Source: Planctomycetota bacterium
Lineage (GTDB): Bacteria > Planctomycetota > GCA-002687715 > DRQF01
Direction: 5' to 3'
DNA length: 64,000 nt
NCBI GenBank assembly: GCA_020639295.1
Contig: JACKGY010000004.1
Location: forward strand, 629,935-693,934
Part shown: one piece after another, positions 18,085 to 27,009 of the stretch
Layout of the letters: every line of letters begins with the position of its first letter
How positions within the stretch are numbered: position 1 is the first letter of the stretch
Made by a program: the position numbers and the translations under genes
Notes under the pieces: model-generated
Seen by the model: the letters and a program-made list of their open reading frames with translations, nothing else
Told to the model about the DNA's origin: nothing
The model's database searches: none

Positions 18085-20241
18085 ATGAATGAAGGCCGGA
18101 CGGTCCTGCTCCGCCTCGTGCTGCTTCTTGCCTTCTCCACCTCGGCGCCGATCGCGGCCCAGGTTCCCGATCTCGTCTATCTGCGCTTCAACGAAGGCTC
18201 CGGCCAGGCCACGGCCGATGCCGCGGTTCCGGGGCTCGGCGGCTCGGCGCCAATGCTCTCCGATCCGGCGAGCTGGAACACGACCGACCCCTACCTCGGC
18301 GCCGCCTGTCTTTCGCCGGCGACGCCGGGGACGAGCGTCGCCCATCTCGGCGCCAACTACGCCACGGCGGGCGGCGACTACAGCTTCGAGTTCGCCATCC
18401 GGCCGCGTTCGGCGCCCAGCATCAACTTCCCGCGCTACTTCCTCGGTGGCCCGGGCGCGGGCGACTACCGCATCGGTCTGCTCGAGGTCTTCCCGGGTGA
18501 ATCCCAGCTCTACTTCGAGGCCGGCGCCGGCCGGCTGATCGTGACGCCGACCCTGCCGCACGATCGCTGGACCTTCGTATCGCTGGTCTTCGCCGACTCC
18601 GAGAACCAGATCCGGGTCTACTACGACGCCAAGCTGGTGAAGCGCTTCGACGTCTGGCAGCCCCTCGCCCTGCCGTCCTCCGGCCCGCTCGCGATCGGTC
18701 GCAGCGACTACCTGCCCCAGGCGCCCCAGCCCGCCGACCTGGACGAATTCCGGCTCTGGGGATCAGCCCGCCCGGCGAAGTTCATCGAGATGAACTGCGG
18801 CTTCGAGATCGAGTCCTTCGACCTCGGGATCGGCGATCTCCTCGCTCCGGCGCCGCTCGCCAATCCGGCCCAGTTCTACGGCAACGCCGAGACCGTGAAG
18901 GTCGAGATCATCAACGGTGGTTCGGCGGCCTATCCCGCCGGCAGCCTGCCGCTGCTCGACCTCTACGTCGACGGTCAGCTCGTCGCCAGCGAGGGTCACT
19001 ACCTGGCCACGGGCCTCCAGCCGGGTGCCGCGGAGACCCATGTCTTCCTCGCCACCGCCGATCTGAGCTGGCCCGGGGCGCATCGCATCGAGGTCGTGGT
19101 CACCGATCCGGGCGACCTGCAGCACGGCAACGACGCCCGGAGCTTCGTCCGCCACGGTGGCGGGCCCGGCACGATCGCCGAGCTACCCTTCCTGGAGTAC
19201 TTCGGCGCGCCCTTCCTGCCCGGAACCGCGCCGAGCGGCGGTTGGGAGGACGCCTACGGTGGTGGCGGTTCCTGGCGGATCGAGAACAGCAGCTCGACCT
19301 GGGACGGTGGTCCCATCGTCGGCAACCATACGAGCAGCCACTATCTGGCGGCGACGCCGCCAACGCTCACGACCTCGGCTCTGGCTTCGGAACTGCTTTC
19401 GCCGGTGATCGACCTCGGCGCCGCGATCGCGCCACGCTGCCAGTTCTACCTGCATCACGACCTGCCCCATCCCTCGAACACCGCCAACGGGGGCCTGCCC
19501 TGGCTGCCCTCGCAGCTCGCCATCGACGTGCTCGAATACGGACCCGGAGCCGCGACGGCCCTTCATCTCGACCAGGTCCCGGCCGCGAGTCTCGCGGCGC
19601 CGACCTCGGGTTGGACGCGTCGAATCGTCGACCTGACGCCCTTCGCCGGCAAGGTCATCCGGCTGCGCTTCCGCGCCAGCTTGAACCAGACGATCATCGC
19701 CCTCGACGAGTTCGGTATCGACGACGCGGGCCTGATCACCGCCGGGCAGGCGGCCCGTCCCGGTCTGGCCCTCCTGCGCCTCACCGACGTCCTCGGTCAC
19801 GAGAGCGAGACGCGCGGCTACGAGCTCGCCGCCAGCGGCCGCCCGGGGCCCTACGCCATCGCTCACGGTCAGGTCAACGCCAGCGTGGTCGTCGGCATCG
19901 AAGCGGCTCCCCTGCAGCCGATCATGTTCATCCGCGGTCGCCCCGCCATCGCCAGCGCGAGCTTCCCCGGCATCGGCCAGCTCGACATCGGCGGCGATCT
20001 GGACCCGCTCACCGGTCTCCCCGAACATCTGGTCGTGGTCGCCAACGGTTTCAACCCGGTCGGAATCGCCGACTTCTATTGCTTCACCGACGCCGCCGGT
20101 CAGTGCAACCTGACCACGCTCTTTCCGCCCGCCTGGCCGGGGTGGAGCTGGGGCCTCCAGGCCCTGGTGGGCAGCCCGCAGGCGCCCTTCATCCTGCTCA
20201 GCAACGCGATCCACGGTAGCCAGGACTTCCTCGGCTACTGA
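18085..20241 (+). CDS. Secreted LamG-domain protein with shared C-terminal module
   Basis: A 718-residue protein from ATG 18085, with CAGGAG upstream and a signal peptide ending SAPIAAQ. Residues about 25-235 are a laminin-G/concanavalin-like domain (LVYLRFNEGSGQATADAA, WTFVSLVFADSENQIRVYYD, LDEFRLWGSAR). A CARDB-like beta domain follows at about 265-360 (VEIINGGSAAYPAG...HRIEVVVTDPGDLQHGND), then a MAM-like jelly-roll (GGWEDAYGGGGSW ... LRFRASLNQTIIALDEFGIDD). The last 130 residues carry the tail found in three other secreted proteins of the window (FYCFTDAAGQ ... GLQALVG ... ILLSNAI). Probably a surface or secreted adhesin-like protein. Confidence 0.85.
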   Translation: MNEGRTVLLRLVLLLAFSTSAPIAAQVPDLVYLRFNEGSGQATADAAVPGLGGSAPMLSDPASWNTTDPYLGAACLSPATPGTSVAHLGANYATAGGDYSFEFAIRPRSAPSINFPRYFLGGPGAGDYRIGLLEVFPGESQLYFEAGAGRLIVTPTLPHDRWTFVSLVFADSENQIRVYYDAKLVKRFDVWQPLALPSSGPLAIGRSDYLPQAPQPADLDEFRLWGSARPAKFIEMNCGFEIESFDLGIGDLLAPAPLANPAQFYGNAETVKVEIINGGSAAYPAGSLPLLDLYVDGQLVASEGHYLATGLQPGAAETHVFLATADLSWPGAHRIEVVVTDPGDLQHGNDARSFVRHGGGPGTIAELPFLEYFGAPFLPGTAPSGGWEDAYGGGGSWRIENSSSTWDGGPIVGNHTSSHYLAATPPTLTTSALASELLSPVIDLGAAIAPRCQFYLHHDLPHPSNTANGGLPWLPSQLAIDVLEYGPGAATALHLDQVPAASLAAPTSGWTRRIVDLTPFAGKVIRLRFRASLNQTIIALDEFGIDDAGLITAGQAARPGLALLRLTDVLGHESETRGYELAASGRPGPYAIAHGQVNASVVVGIEAAPLQPIMFIRGRPAIASASFPGIGQLDIGGDLDPLTGLPEHLVVVANGFNPVGIADFYCFTDAAGQCNLTTLFPPAWPGWSWGLQALVGSPQAPFILLSNAIHGSQDFLGY

Positions 20242-20275
20242 GTGCCTTCGCGGACGGCGGCGGCGAGGATGAGTC

Positions 20276-20413
20276 CGGGCCAGCCAGCGGCTGGCGCTCC
20301 GACCGGACCGCGCAGCGCCTGCTGCGCCTCGACCAACCGCGCAGCGCATCAGAGTGCCGTCTGCCCAGCCGAATCTCGAGCGCTCTCGACCAGCCAGCGG
20401 CTGGCGCTCCGAT
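20276..20413. repeat. GC-rich hairpin repeats (dispersed family, array 2)
   Basis: Inverse-orientation copies of CCAGCCAGCGGCTGGCGCTCC lie at 20278-20300 and 20390-20410, with GCGCAGCGCCTGCTGCGC between them. The array fills the gap between two convergent genes (LamG protein and HipA), a position where a bidirectional terminator is expected. Confidence 0.75.
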
Positions 20414-20437
20414 GGGGTCGCCGAGCGGGCCCGTCGT

Positions 20438-21730
20438 TCAGGTCGAGACCATCTCGGCCTCGCGGGTCCGCAGTTCCTCCTCGACCAGTGCCAGGCTCGG
20501 TGCCGGAACCCGTCGGGCCGCGGCGAACTCCGGGAAGCGCCGGACCGCGGCGCGGACCTCGTCGAGGATTCGCGAGGCCCGCTTGATGCCGAAGGTCGTG
20601 GCCAGGTCCAGGAGGTCGCGATCACGGATGCCGGCGGTCTTGTCGGCGAGGCGCATCTGGTGCCGGCGCGTGAATCCCTGACCGCGGGCGAAGGTGAGGT
20701 CGTAGGCCGGCGAGAGCATCCAGCTGCCGCCGCGCGGCAAGAGGAAGGAGAGGTTCTTGACGTGGTCGTCCTGGTTCACCGCCATGACGTTGAAGGCCGC
20801 GCGCCGGAAGCCCTCCTCGATCGCGGCGCCGGCCATGCCCAGGCTCAGGATGCAGCGCAGGTACTCCTCGTAGCTCGAGGCCCCCGGGACGTTGTAGTCG
20901 ACGTGGGTCATGCCGCCGAAGGAGTGCTGGTGGACCCGCTCGTCGCCATCGAGGTCGAAGCGGTAGATCAGCAGGTGAGCGTGGTCGCCCTGCTCGAGGA
21001 CCTCGAGCTCGGCGGTTCCGAGGCCGGCCGCGCGCGCCATGTCGTTGTAGGCGGCCTCGATCCGGTTGAAGGGGAGGGGCGCGCCAAGGGCCTCGTTGCC
21101 GGTCCCGTCGCCGACCCCGTCGAACTTCAGGATCGCCGGGCGGTCGTCGGGACCACGGCTGGCGTAGGCGCTCTTCAGGAGCCCGCGCGTGGCGTCGTGG
21201 AGCACCACGGCCTTCGGGCGCATGCCGCCGGCCGAGGACCCGATCCGGTAGATCTCCGGGATCGCCACCTCCGATCGACCTTCGACGATGCCGCGGGCAT
21301 CGCGCACCAGCTCGGCGAGATCGAGGGATTCCTGCTCCGCGAGGCGGGCCGGCAGCGGCGTGGCCGGCCGGAAGGAGAGCGCGCCGAGGGCGCGGTCGCC
21401 GACGTAGAGGAGACGCTGGACCGGGCTCAGGGCCTCCGCCTCCCGCCCGCGCGCCGCGAACCAGGCCCGGATCACCTTGTTGCCGAAGGCGTCGGGCAAA
21501 GCGTCGGCCAGGAGCCCCGGCAGGCCGTTGAAGGCCGGGCTCCGCGCCAGCTCGTCGAAGGCCACCGGTCCGACCAGGCTGGTGGGCAGGAGGAGCGGCG
21601 AGAGTTCGATGCCCCGCCGCGCGAAGGCCGGGTCGTACTCGAAGAGGATCCGTCCCGAATCGAGTTCCGCCACCGCGCCGACCCTTTCGCCCCATGCCAG
21701 CACCTCGGCGTGGACGCGCAGGTCAGCCAC
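20438..21730 (-). CDS. hipA: HipA-type serine/threonine kinase toxin
   Basis: A 430-residue HipA homologue, close to the family length. The N-subdomain is present (GRILFEYDPAFARRGIELSPLLLP, GLPGLLADALPDAFG), as is the Gly-rich loop GSSAGGMRPK. The catalytic motif is NQDDHVKN, and SPAYDLTFARG supplies the metal-binding Asp. HipA kinases phosphorylate a tRNA synthetase or another target and stop growth. The start is GTG at 21730, overlapping the stop of the upstream hipB-like gene by 8 bp, so the pair is translationally coupled with antitoxin first. All key residues seem intact. Confidence 0.92.
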   Translation of the reverse strand: MADLRVHAEVLAWGERVGAVAELDSGRILFEYDPAFARRGIELSPLLLPTSLVGPVAFDELARSPAFNGLPGLLADALPDAFGNKVIRAWFAARGREAEALSPVQRLLYVGDRALGALSFRPATPLPARLAEQESLDLAELVRDARGIVEGRSEVAIPEIYRIGSSAGGMRPKAVVLHDATRGLLKSAYASRGPDDRPAILKFDGVGDGTGNEALGAPLPFNRIEAAYNDMARAAGLGTAELEVLEQGDHAHLLIYRFDLDGDERVHQHSFGGMTHVDYNVPGASSYEEYLRCILSLGMAGAAIEEGFRRAAFNVMAVNQDDHVKNLSFLLPRGGSWMLSPAYDLTFARGQGFTRRHQMRLADKTAGIRDRDLLDLATTFGIKRASRILDEVRAAVRRFPEFAAARRVPAPSLALVEEELRTREAEMVST

Positions 21731-22022
21731 GGTCGGGCTCCCCCTTCCGCTCCGCGAGCAGGCTCAGGGGCGAGACCTCCGGCCTGGGGATGAAGGACTC
21801 GAGGGCGCCGAGGCGGCCCAGCACCCGCAGGAGCTGGATCAGGGTGGCGAGGGTCGGGTTGTCGCCGGCCTCGGCCCGCGCGACGGTCCGCCGCGAGAGG
21901 CCGGTCCGCTCGGCGACCGCCACCATGCTGAGTCCCGCCGCCTGGCGCAGGGCGCGCAGCCGGCCGCCGAGGGCCACCATGATCTCCGGGTCGCTTGCCG
22001 TGCGCAGGTTGACTTCGGCCAC
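21723..22022 (-). CDS. hipB: HipB-like XRE-family antitoxin
   Basis: A 99-residue protein. I choose the GTG at 22022 because GGAGG stands 6 bp before it; the frame is open further upstream but the extension is not protein-like. A Cro/CI helix-turn-helix is clear: LGGRLRALRQAAGLSMVAVAERTGLSRRTVARAEAGDNPTLATLIQLL, shown here as the segment around residues 14-62. The Pro-rich tail (FIPRPEVSPLSLLAERK) is a common HipA-binding end. It should neutralise the downstream HipA and repress the operon through the repeats at 22086-22120. Confidence 0.87.
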   Translation of the reverse strand: MAEVNLRTASDPEIMVALGGRLRALRQAAGLSMVAVAERTGLSRRTVARAEAGDNPTLATLIQLLRVLGRLGALESFIPRPEVSPLSLLAERKGEPDRG

Positions 22023-22085
22023 CGTGATCCTCCATGGCTCCCGCCCTCCTTCCCGTCGACCGGCTGGGAGCATTGATGTGACATG

Positions 22086-22120
22086 AACATGCCAAATTGC
22101 TCCGAATCATGCCATATTGC
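22086..22120. promoter_or_regulatory. Paired operator-like repeats upstream of hipBA
   Basis: Two 15-bp direct repeats (AACATGCCAAATTGC at 22086-22100 and ATCATGCCATATTGC at 22106-22120) match at 13 of 15 positions and are offset by exactly 20 bp, about two helical turns. They lie in an AT-rich patch 64-98 bp before the hipB GTG, in an otherwise very GC-rich area. Arrays of such sites are typical of HipB autoregulation. Confidence 0.6.
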
Positions 22121-22136
22121 GACTTTTAATGACCAA

Positions 22137-25100
22137 TCACGACGATCGCCGCCGGGGCCCGGCGGCCTCGGCGACGAGCTGCGCGGTCCGGGCGCGACGC
22201 TTCGCGCCCGCCCAGCCGAGGATCAGCGGCCAGAGGGAGAGAGACAGGAACAGGACCAGGCTAAGCGGGCCGAAGGGGGAGCCCGGCGTCCCGCCCCGCT
22301 CCGGCCGGAGCGGGGCCGCCAGGATCGCCAGGAAGTCGAGGGCCACGAAGACCAGCAGGGGGCCGGTATGGACCAGCATGAGGAAGCCCGGCAGGACCGG
22401 CCGGCGGTGGTCCGGCCGTCGCTTCAGGTAGTTGAGGAAGACCAGGAGGGCGCCGAGCCAGACCAGGCTCCGCCCCCAGTCGAGCGCCACCGTCGGTTCG
22501 CCCAGGGGGCCGAGCGCCAGGGTGACGGCGACGGCCACGAGCAGGACCCCGACCAGGAGCTCGACCGGCAGGGGGCCGAAGAGGCTCAGTTCCTGCTCGT
22601 CCAGGGAGCCGGTGACCAGGCGGGCCACGACGGCCAGGGCGAAGGCCGCGCCGATGCCGGTCAGGCGCTCGATCAGGATCAGGCTCTCGACGCCGGGAGC
22701 CAGGAAGCGGGCGCCCCCGACCAGCGCGCAGAGGAGGAAGAGCAGGACCGGCAGGAGGGGGCGGCGATCGTCGATCGGCCGCGCGATCCGCAGGGCCCCG
22801 AGGGCGGCCAGGACACCCCCCGGGACGGCGAGGGGCCAGTCACGACCGTCGAGGATGAAGCGGGTGGCGATGAACAGCGCGCCGAGGAAGACCGCGAGCG
22901 TGGCGCCGCGCAGACGGCCCTCGGGCGCGCGCCCGAGGACGAGTCCGGCCAGGCCGCCGAGAAGCCCGAGGAGGAAGGGCAGGAGGAGGGGCCAGGTCGT
23001 GAGGACGAAGTCCGAGGCCGGGGCGCGGCGGTCGCCATGGTCCTCGAGTCGCCGCCGGTCCCAGTCGCCGAGCGGCGCGCCTGCCCGGCGATCGGCCTCG
23101 AGCAGCTCGTCGAGCTTCTCCGGGTTTGCGAGGCGCCCGGCCGCCAGGCCGCGGGCCGCCCCGCCGGCCGCGTTGCGCGCCAGCCAGAACCAGAGGGCCT
23201 CCCCGAGCGCTTCGACCTCGCCGCCCGGGCGGAAGGCGTGGCCGCCGCCCTGGACCACCGCCACGGCCTGATCGTCGCCGGCCATCAGGCGGGCGACGAC
23301 GACCAGGTCGGCGATCTCGCGGAACCACTCGTCGGTGCCATCGACCTCGGTCTGGAGGGCCCGCAGGGTCGGGATCGCCTCGGGCAGGGCGACGAGGAGA
23401 GCCGGTCTGATCAGCTCCGGCAGGTCGAGGAGATGGTCGTTGCCGTCCTCGCCGCGCAGGCTCTCGAGCTCCAGCTCGAGACCGCGCGCGATCCGCCGCC
23501 GCCAAGCGTCCAGGTCGGCTCCTGGTGCCTCCTCGCCGGCCGGCAGGACGACGAGCAGGGCCAGGGGATCGTTGCCCCGGAGGCCCGACCCGACCAGGGC
23601 CACGCGGCCTTCGCGCAGGGGCCGACCGGCGAAGCCGGTCGACGATCGCGAGCTCGGCGTGGACCAGCTCTGATCGACCGTGGTCCGGTAGCGGCCGTCC
23701 TCGTCCGCCCGCAGATCGAGCTGGAGCTGGTAGTGGAGGTCCATGGCCCGGACCGGCAGCCAGGGCAGGCCGGGCGCCGAGAGGGCCACCGCCGCGGGTG
23801 ACATCAGGTCGAAGGCGTGACCGAGGAGGATCCGCGTCGCCGCGTTCGTGGTCAGGAAACCGGGGAGCTGCGCGTCGAGGGCGACCGCTTCCGCCGCGAC
23901 CGCGCGCTCGTCGAGCCGCTGGTTGGCGGCGACGAAGAGCGCGGCGTGGCCGGTCCTGGGTTGGGTCGTTCCCGCCTCCTGGCGGAGGACGAGCCGCCAG
24001 CGGTCGGCCCGGGCCGAGGTCGCGCGGCCGGCCGCCCGGGGCCGCTGCCAGAGGAGGAGGCGGTGGAGCGCCGCGGCCTCCTCGTCCGAGGCCTCGGCCA
24101 GCATGGCGACCAGATCCTCGTCGCGGCGCGGTCCGTCGAGGCCGGCGCGCTCCAGCCAGCGCGCCGACGGGTCGTCGTCGCGCCGGTCGCGCCACCAGGA
24201 ACGAAGCTCCGCGGCCTCGGTCGTCTTCGTCGGCCGCCCGAGCGCGTCCTCGAGCCAGCCGCGGATCCAGTCGCCGTCGTCCTCGAGGCGCGAGAAGGCC
24301 TCGTCGACGCGGAGCCGGTAGGCCGTCATCGGCTCGGCCTCCCAGACGGCGCGCGCCAGGCTCCGGATCGCGGGGAGGGTCTCGTCGCGGAAGGAATGGA
24401 ACTCGTTGCGGTCGCGGCCGGGCGGGAGGTCCAGGAGCTGCTGGACGAGGAGGGCGCCGGCCCGCAGCGCCGCCGGGCTCGAGACCGGATCGTCGAGCAG
24501 ATCGAGGACGGTCTCGATCGCCGCGCCGTCGACCACCTCGATCCGGGTCGTCGCCGACCAGCGACTGGAGAAGCGGAACTCTCCCGGCCGCTGGAGCATG
24601 CGGCGGAGGATCGAGGCCTGGTAGGGATGCGGCCAGGCCACCGCCGACTGACCCATCAGGTAGGGCTCGTCGCCTCCGAAGAAGTCCGCCGCCCAGGCGC
24701 CCAGGTTGCCCTCGTCCTCGGCGGCATGGGGCGCGAGCAGGCGCGCCAGCCTGATCTCGGTCCCATTGCCGATGCCGACCTCCCCCCAGAACTCCCGTTG
24801 TCTGGCCTGGGCGACGGCGACGCCGCGCGCCTGGCAGGTGGCGAGGAGGATCTCGCCCTCGACGTCGAGGCCCTGGGGCCAGGCCGCGAAGGGCTCCCGG
24901 CGACGGTCCGGTCGCTTCTCCCAGCGTTCGAGGCCGCGGCGCCGCAGGTCCTCGAGCAGGGCCAGGACCTCCTCCGGGTGGCCCGCGGCGCCGAGCTGGC
25001 GGGCCTCCACCAGCCGACCGGTGACCAGCTTCTCGAACAGCGGGTCCGGCAGCTCGGAGTCGGCGATGGTCGCGTAGAGGGACGCGGCCGCCGCCTGGTC

Positions 25101-26330
25101 GCCGCGGGCCCAGAGACGTTCGGCGAGGGCGACGGTGGTCGCCGGGTCGCGGCCATAGCGGGGCAGGATCAGCAGGACGAAGAGGATGACGCCCAGGAGG
25201 ATCACGCTCAGCGCGGCGATCACCGCCACCCGCTGCCGGCGCGCGAGGCGCAGGATCGCCCGGCTCCGGCTCGGCGGCTCGGCGCGCGGTGTCCGGCCCT
25301 CGGCGAAGCGCTCCAGATCCTCGAGCAGCGCCCGCGCCCCGCCGTAGCGGCGCGCGGGTTCCTTCTCCAGGGCCTTGGTGACGATCGCCTCCAGACCCGA
25401 CGGCGTCGAGCGGGCGACGCGACCGAGGCGCGGCGGATCGCGATGGATGATCTCGTTCAGCACCACCAGCGGGCTCGAGGCGGTGAAGGGGGGGCGACCG
25501 GCGAGACACTCGTAGAGGATCGTGCCCAGCGCCCAGACGTCGGTCTGCTCGCCGACCGCGCCGAGGTCGCCGCGGGCCTGTTCGGGGCTCATGTAGCGCG
25601 GGGTCCCGAGGACCTGGCCGCTGCGCGTCAGGTCGGCCGAGTCGGTCAGGTGGCGCGCGAGGCCGAAGTCGCCGAGGTAGGGCTTCCCGTCGCGATCGAT
25701 GAGGATGTTCGCCGGCTTGAGGTCGCGATGGATGATCCCGCGTTCATGGACGTAGGCCACGGCGCTGGTGATCTGGCGGAGGATCATCAGGCTGCGCGCC
25801 GGTGTGAGGCGGCCGCTGGCGATCAGATCGGCGAGGGTCTCGCCCTCGATCAGGTCCATGCTGAAGTAGACCAGGCCGTCGATCTCGCCCACCTCGTGGA
25901 TGCCGACGATGTTCGGATGGCGCAGGCGCGCCAGGGCCTGGGCTTCCTTCTTGAAGCGGGCCAGCGCCGGGCCGAAGACCAGTTCGCCCGGCTTGAGGAT
26001 CTTGATCGCCACCTCCCGGTGCAGCGAACGCTGGTGGGCGCGGTAGACGATGCCCATGCCGCCCCGGCCGATCTCGCCCCTGATCTCGTAGTCCGCCGGC
26101 AGCCGCGGCGGCGCCTCGGCCGGTGCGGGATCGACCTCGCAGTGGAAGTCCGAACTCTCCTCGCGCAGGGCGGCGAGGCCGGCGAGGCAATCACGGACCA
26201 GCCGGCGATCCAGGTCGAAGCGCAGGGCGAGGATGAGTTCGTCGGGCTCCTCGCCGCGGTCCCAGGCCGCCAGCGCCTCGTCCAGGACCCGGGCCAGCCC
26301 GTCGATCTCGTCGCGACTCGAATCGTTCAT
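22137..26330 (-). CDS. Membrane Ser/Thr protein kinase with polytopic C-terminal region
   Basis: A 1397-residue protein. Residues 80-350 are a complete eukaryote-type kinase: IGRGGMGIVY loop, K110 in VAIKIL, catalytic HRDLKPAN with D203, DFG at 221-223 and GTPRYMSPEQ. One membrane span lies near 375-397, then about 730 residues of unknown fold. From about 1135 the protein has roughly nine further hydrophobic segments, which is rare for a bacterial kinase. The start codon overlaps the stop of the sigma-factor gene by ATGA. Sigma and kinase are thus one transcription unit, a common planctomycete pairing in which the kinase probably controls the sigma factor. Confidence 0.88.
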   Translation of the reverse strand: MNDSSRDEIDGLARVLDEALAAWDRGEEPDELILALRFDLDRRLVRDCLAGLAALREESSDFHCEVDPAPAEAPPRLPADYEIRGEIGRGGMGIVYRAHQRSLHREVAIKILKPGELVFGPALARFKKEAQALARLRHPNIVGIHEVGEIDGLVYFSMDLIEGETLADLIASGRLTPARSLMILRQITSAVAYVHERGIIHRDLKPANILIDRDGKPYLGDFGLARHLTDSADLTRSGQVLGTPRYMSPEQARGDLGAVGEQTDVWALGTILYECLAGRPPFTASSPLVVLNEIIHRDPPRLGRVARSTPSGLEAIVTKALEKEPARRYGGARALLEDLERFAEGRTPRAEPPSRSRAILRLARRQRVAVIAALSVILLGVILFVLLILPRYGRDPATTVALAERLWARGDQAAAASLYATIADSELPDPLFEKLVTGRLVEARQLGAAGHPEEVLALLEDLRRRGLERWEKRPDRRREPFAAWPQGLDVEGEILLATCQARGVAVAQARQREFWGEVGIGNGTEIRLARLLAPHAAEDEGNLGAWAADFFGGDEPYLMGQSAVAWPHPYQASILRRMLQRPGEFRFSSRWSATTRIEVVDGAAIETVLDLLDDPVSSPAALRAGALLVQQLLDLPPGRDRNEFHSFRDETLPAIRSLARAVWEAEPMTAYRLRVDEAFSRLEDDGDWIRGWLEDALGRPTKTTEAAELRSWWRDRRDDDPSARWLERAGLDGPRRDEDLVAMLAEASDEEAAALHRLLLWQRPRAAGRATSARADRWRLVLRQEAGTTQPRTGHAALFVAANQRLDERAVAAEAVALDAQLPGFLTTNAATRILLGHAFDLMSPAAVALSAPGLPWLPVRAMDLHYQLQLDLRADEDGRYRTTVDQSWSTPSSRSSTGFAGRPLREGRVALVGSGLRGNDPLALLVVLPAGEEAPGADLDAWRRRIARGLELELESLRGEDGNDHLLDLPELIRPALLVALPEAIPTLRALQTEVDGTDEWFREIADLVVVARLMAGDDQAVAVVQGGGHAFRPGGEVEALGEALWFWLARNAAGGAARGLAAGRLANPEKLDELLEADRRAGAPLGDWDRRRLEDHGDRRAPASDFVLTTWPLLLPFLLGLLGGLAGLVLGRAPEGRLRGATLAVFLGALFIATRFILDGRDWPLAVPGGVLAALGALRIARPIDDRRPLLPVLLFLLCALVGGARFLAPGVESLILIERLTGIGAAFALAVVARLVTGSLDEQELSLFGPLPVELLVGVLLVAVAVTLALGPLGEPTVALDWGRSLVWLGALLVFLNYLKRRPDHRRPVLPGFLMLVHTGPLLVFVALDFLAILAAPLRPERGGTPGSPFGPLSLVLFLSLSLWPLILGWAGAKRRARTAQLVAEAAGPRRRSS

Positions 26331-26917
26331 GGTTCGCCCCCCAGCTCTCGCAGGGCGGCGCCGATCCGGGCGGCGGCCTCGGCCAGCAGGCGGCGCAGGC
26401 CGCTCGGCGAGCGGCCGGTCTCGGCGGCGATCTGGTCGAGGCTCTTGCCCTCGAAGAAGCGGGCGAGGAGGACCTGGCGGACCTCGTCGTCCTCGGCGTC
26501 GAGCCGGTCGAGCACGAGGCGGCGCCGCTCGCCGGCGGCGGCCGCGCTGACCGGTCCGGTCATCGAGGCCCGCAGGCGATCGACGATGGCCGAGAACTGG
26601 CGGCGTTCGCCGGGCGCGCGGCGCTTGGCCGCGTCCTGGTGCTCGGCCTGCTTGAGGATGCGGTGCTCCGCGATCCGGAACAGCCAGGCCATGTAGCTGC
26701 CTCCCTCGCCGATCTCGAAGCGATCCGCCTGCTCGTGGGCGACGAAGAGGGACTCCTGGAGGAGGTCGAGGGAGTCGACCTCCTGGCGCAACCGCGGCCC
26801 GAGCCGCAGACGGATGTAGGTCAGGAGCCGGTCGGAGACCCGCTCGAAGAGCCGCTCCTCGGCGTCGCCGTCGCCACCTCGGGCGGCGAGGACCAGCTCG
26901 GTGATCGATTCGTTCAT
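26327..26917 (-). CDS. ECF-type RNA polymerase sigma factor
   Basis: A 196-residue sigma-70-family protein. Region 2 is visible as RLFERVSDRLLTYIRLRLGPRL...DSLDLLQESLFVAHEQADRF, including the -10-binding part MAWLFRIAEHRI. Region 4 is ARFFEGKSLDQIAAETGRSPSGLRRLLAEAAARI. Two ATGs are possible. The one at 26917 has GGAG 7 bp upstream, while the one at 26923 has it too close, so I use 26917. It is co-transcribed with the kinase that follows. No anti-sigma gene is seen, so the kinase may take that role. Confidence 0.87.
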   Translation of the reverse strand: MNESITELVLAARGGDGDAEERLFERVSDRLLTYIRLRLGPRLRQEVDSLDLLQESLFVAHEQADRFEIGEGGSYMAWLFRIAEHRILKQAEHQDAAKRRAPGERRQFSAIVDRLRASMTGPVSAAAAGERRRLVLDRLDAEDDEVRQVLLARFFEGKSLDQIAAETGRSPSGLRRLLAEAAARIGAALRELGGEP

Positions 26918-26966
26918 GTCCATGCTCCGCTTTCCGGAGGCCTCAGCCGGAACGGAGGCGGCTTCC

Positions 26967-26983
26967 GCCGGGAAATCCCGGGC
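26967..26983. terminator. Hairpin with T run between two minus-strand units
   Basis: GCCGGGAAATCCCGGGC can form a 6-7 bp stem and is followed on the plus strand by CTTTTT. It separates the kinase-FGE gene (stop at 27010) from the sigma/kinase unit. The T run is on the strand opposite to the genes, which weakens the call. Confidence 0.3.
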
Positions 26984-27009
26984 TTTTTCCGCGCCGGCCG
27001 GGTCCCGGC

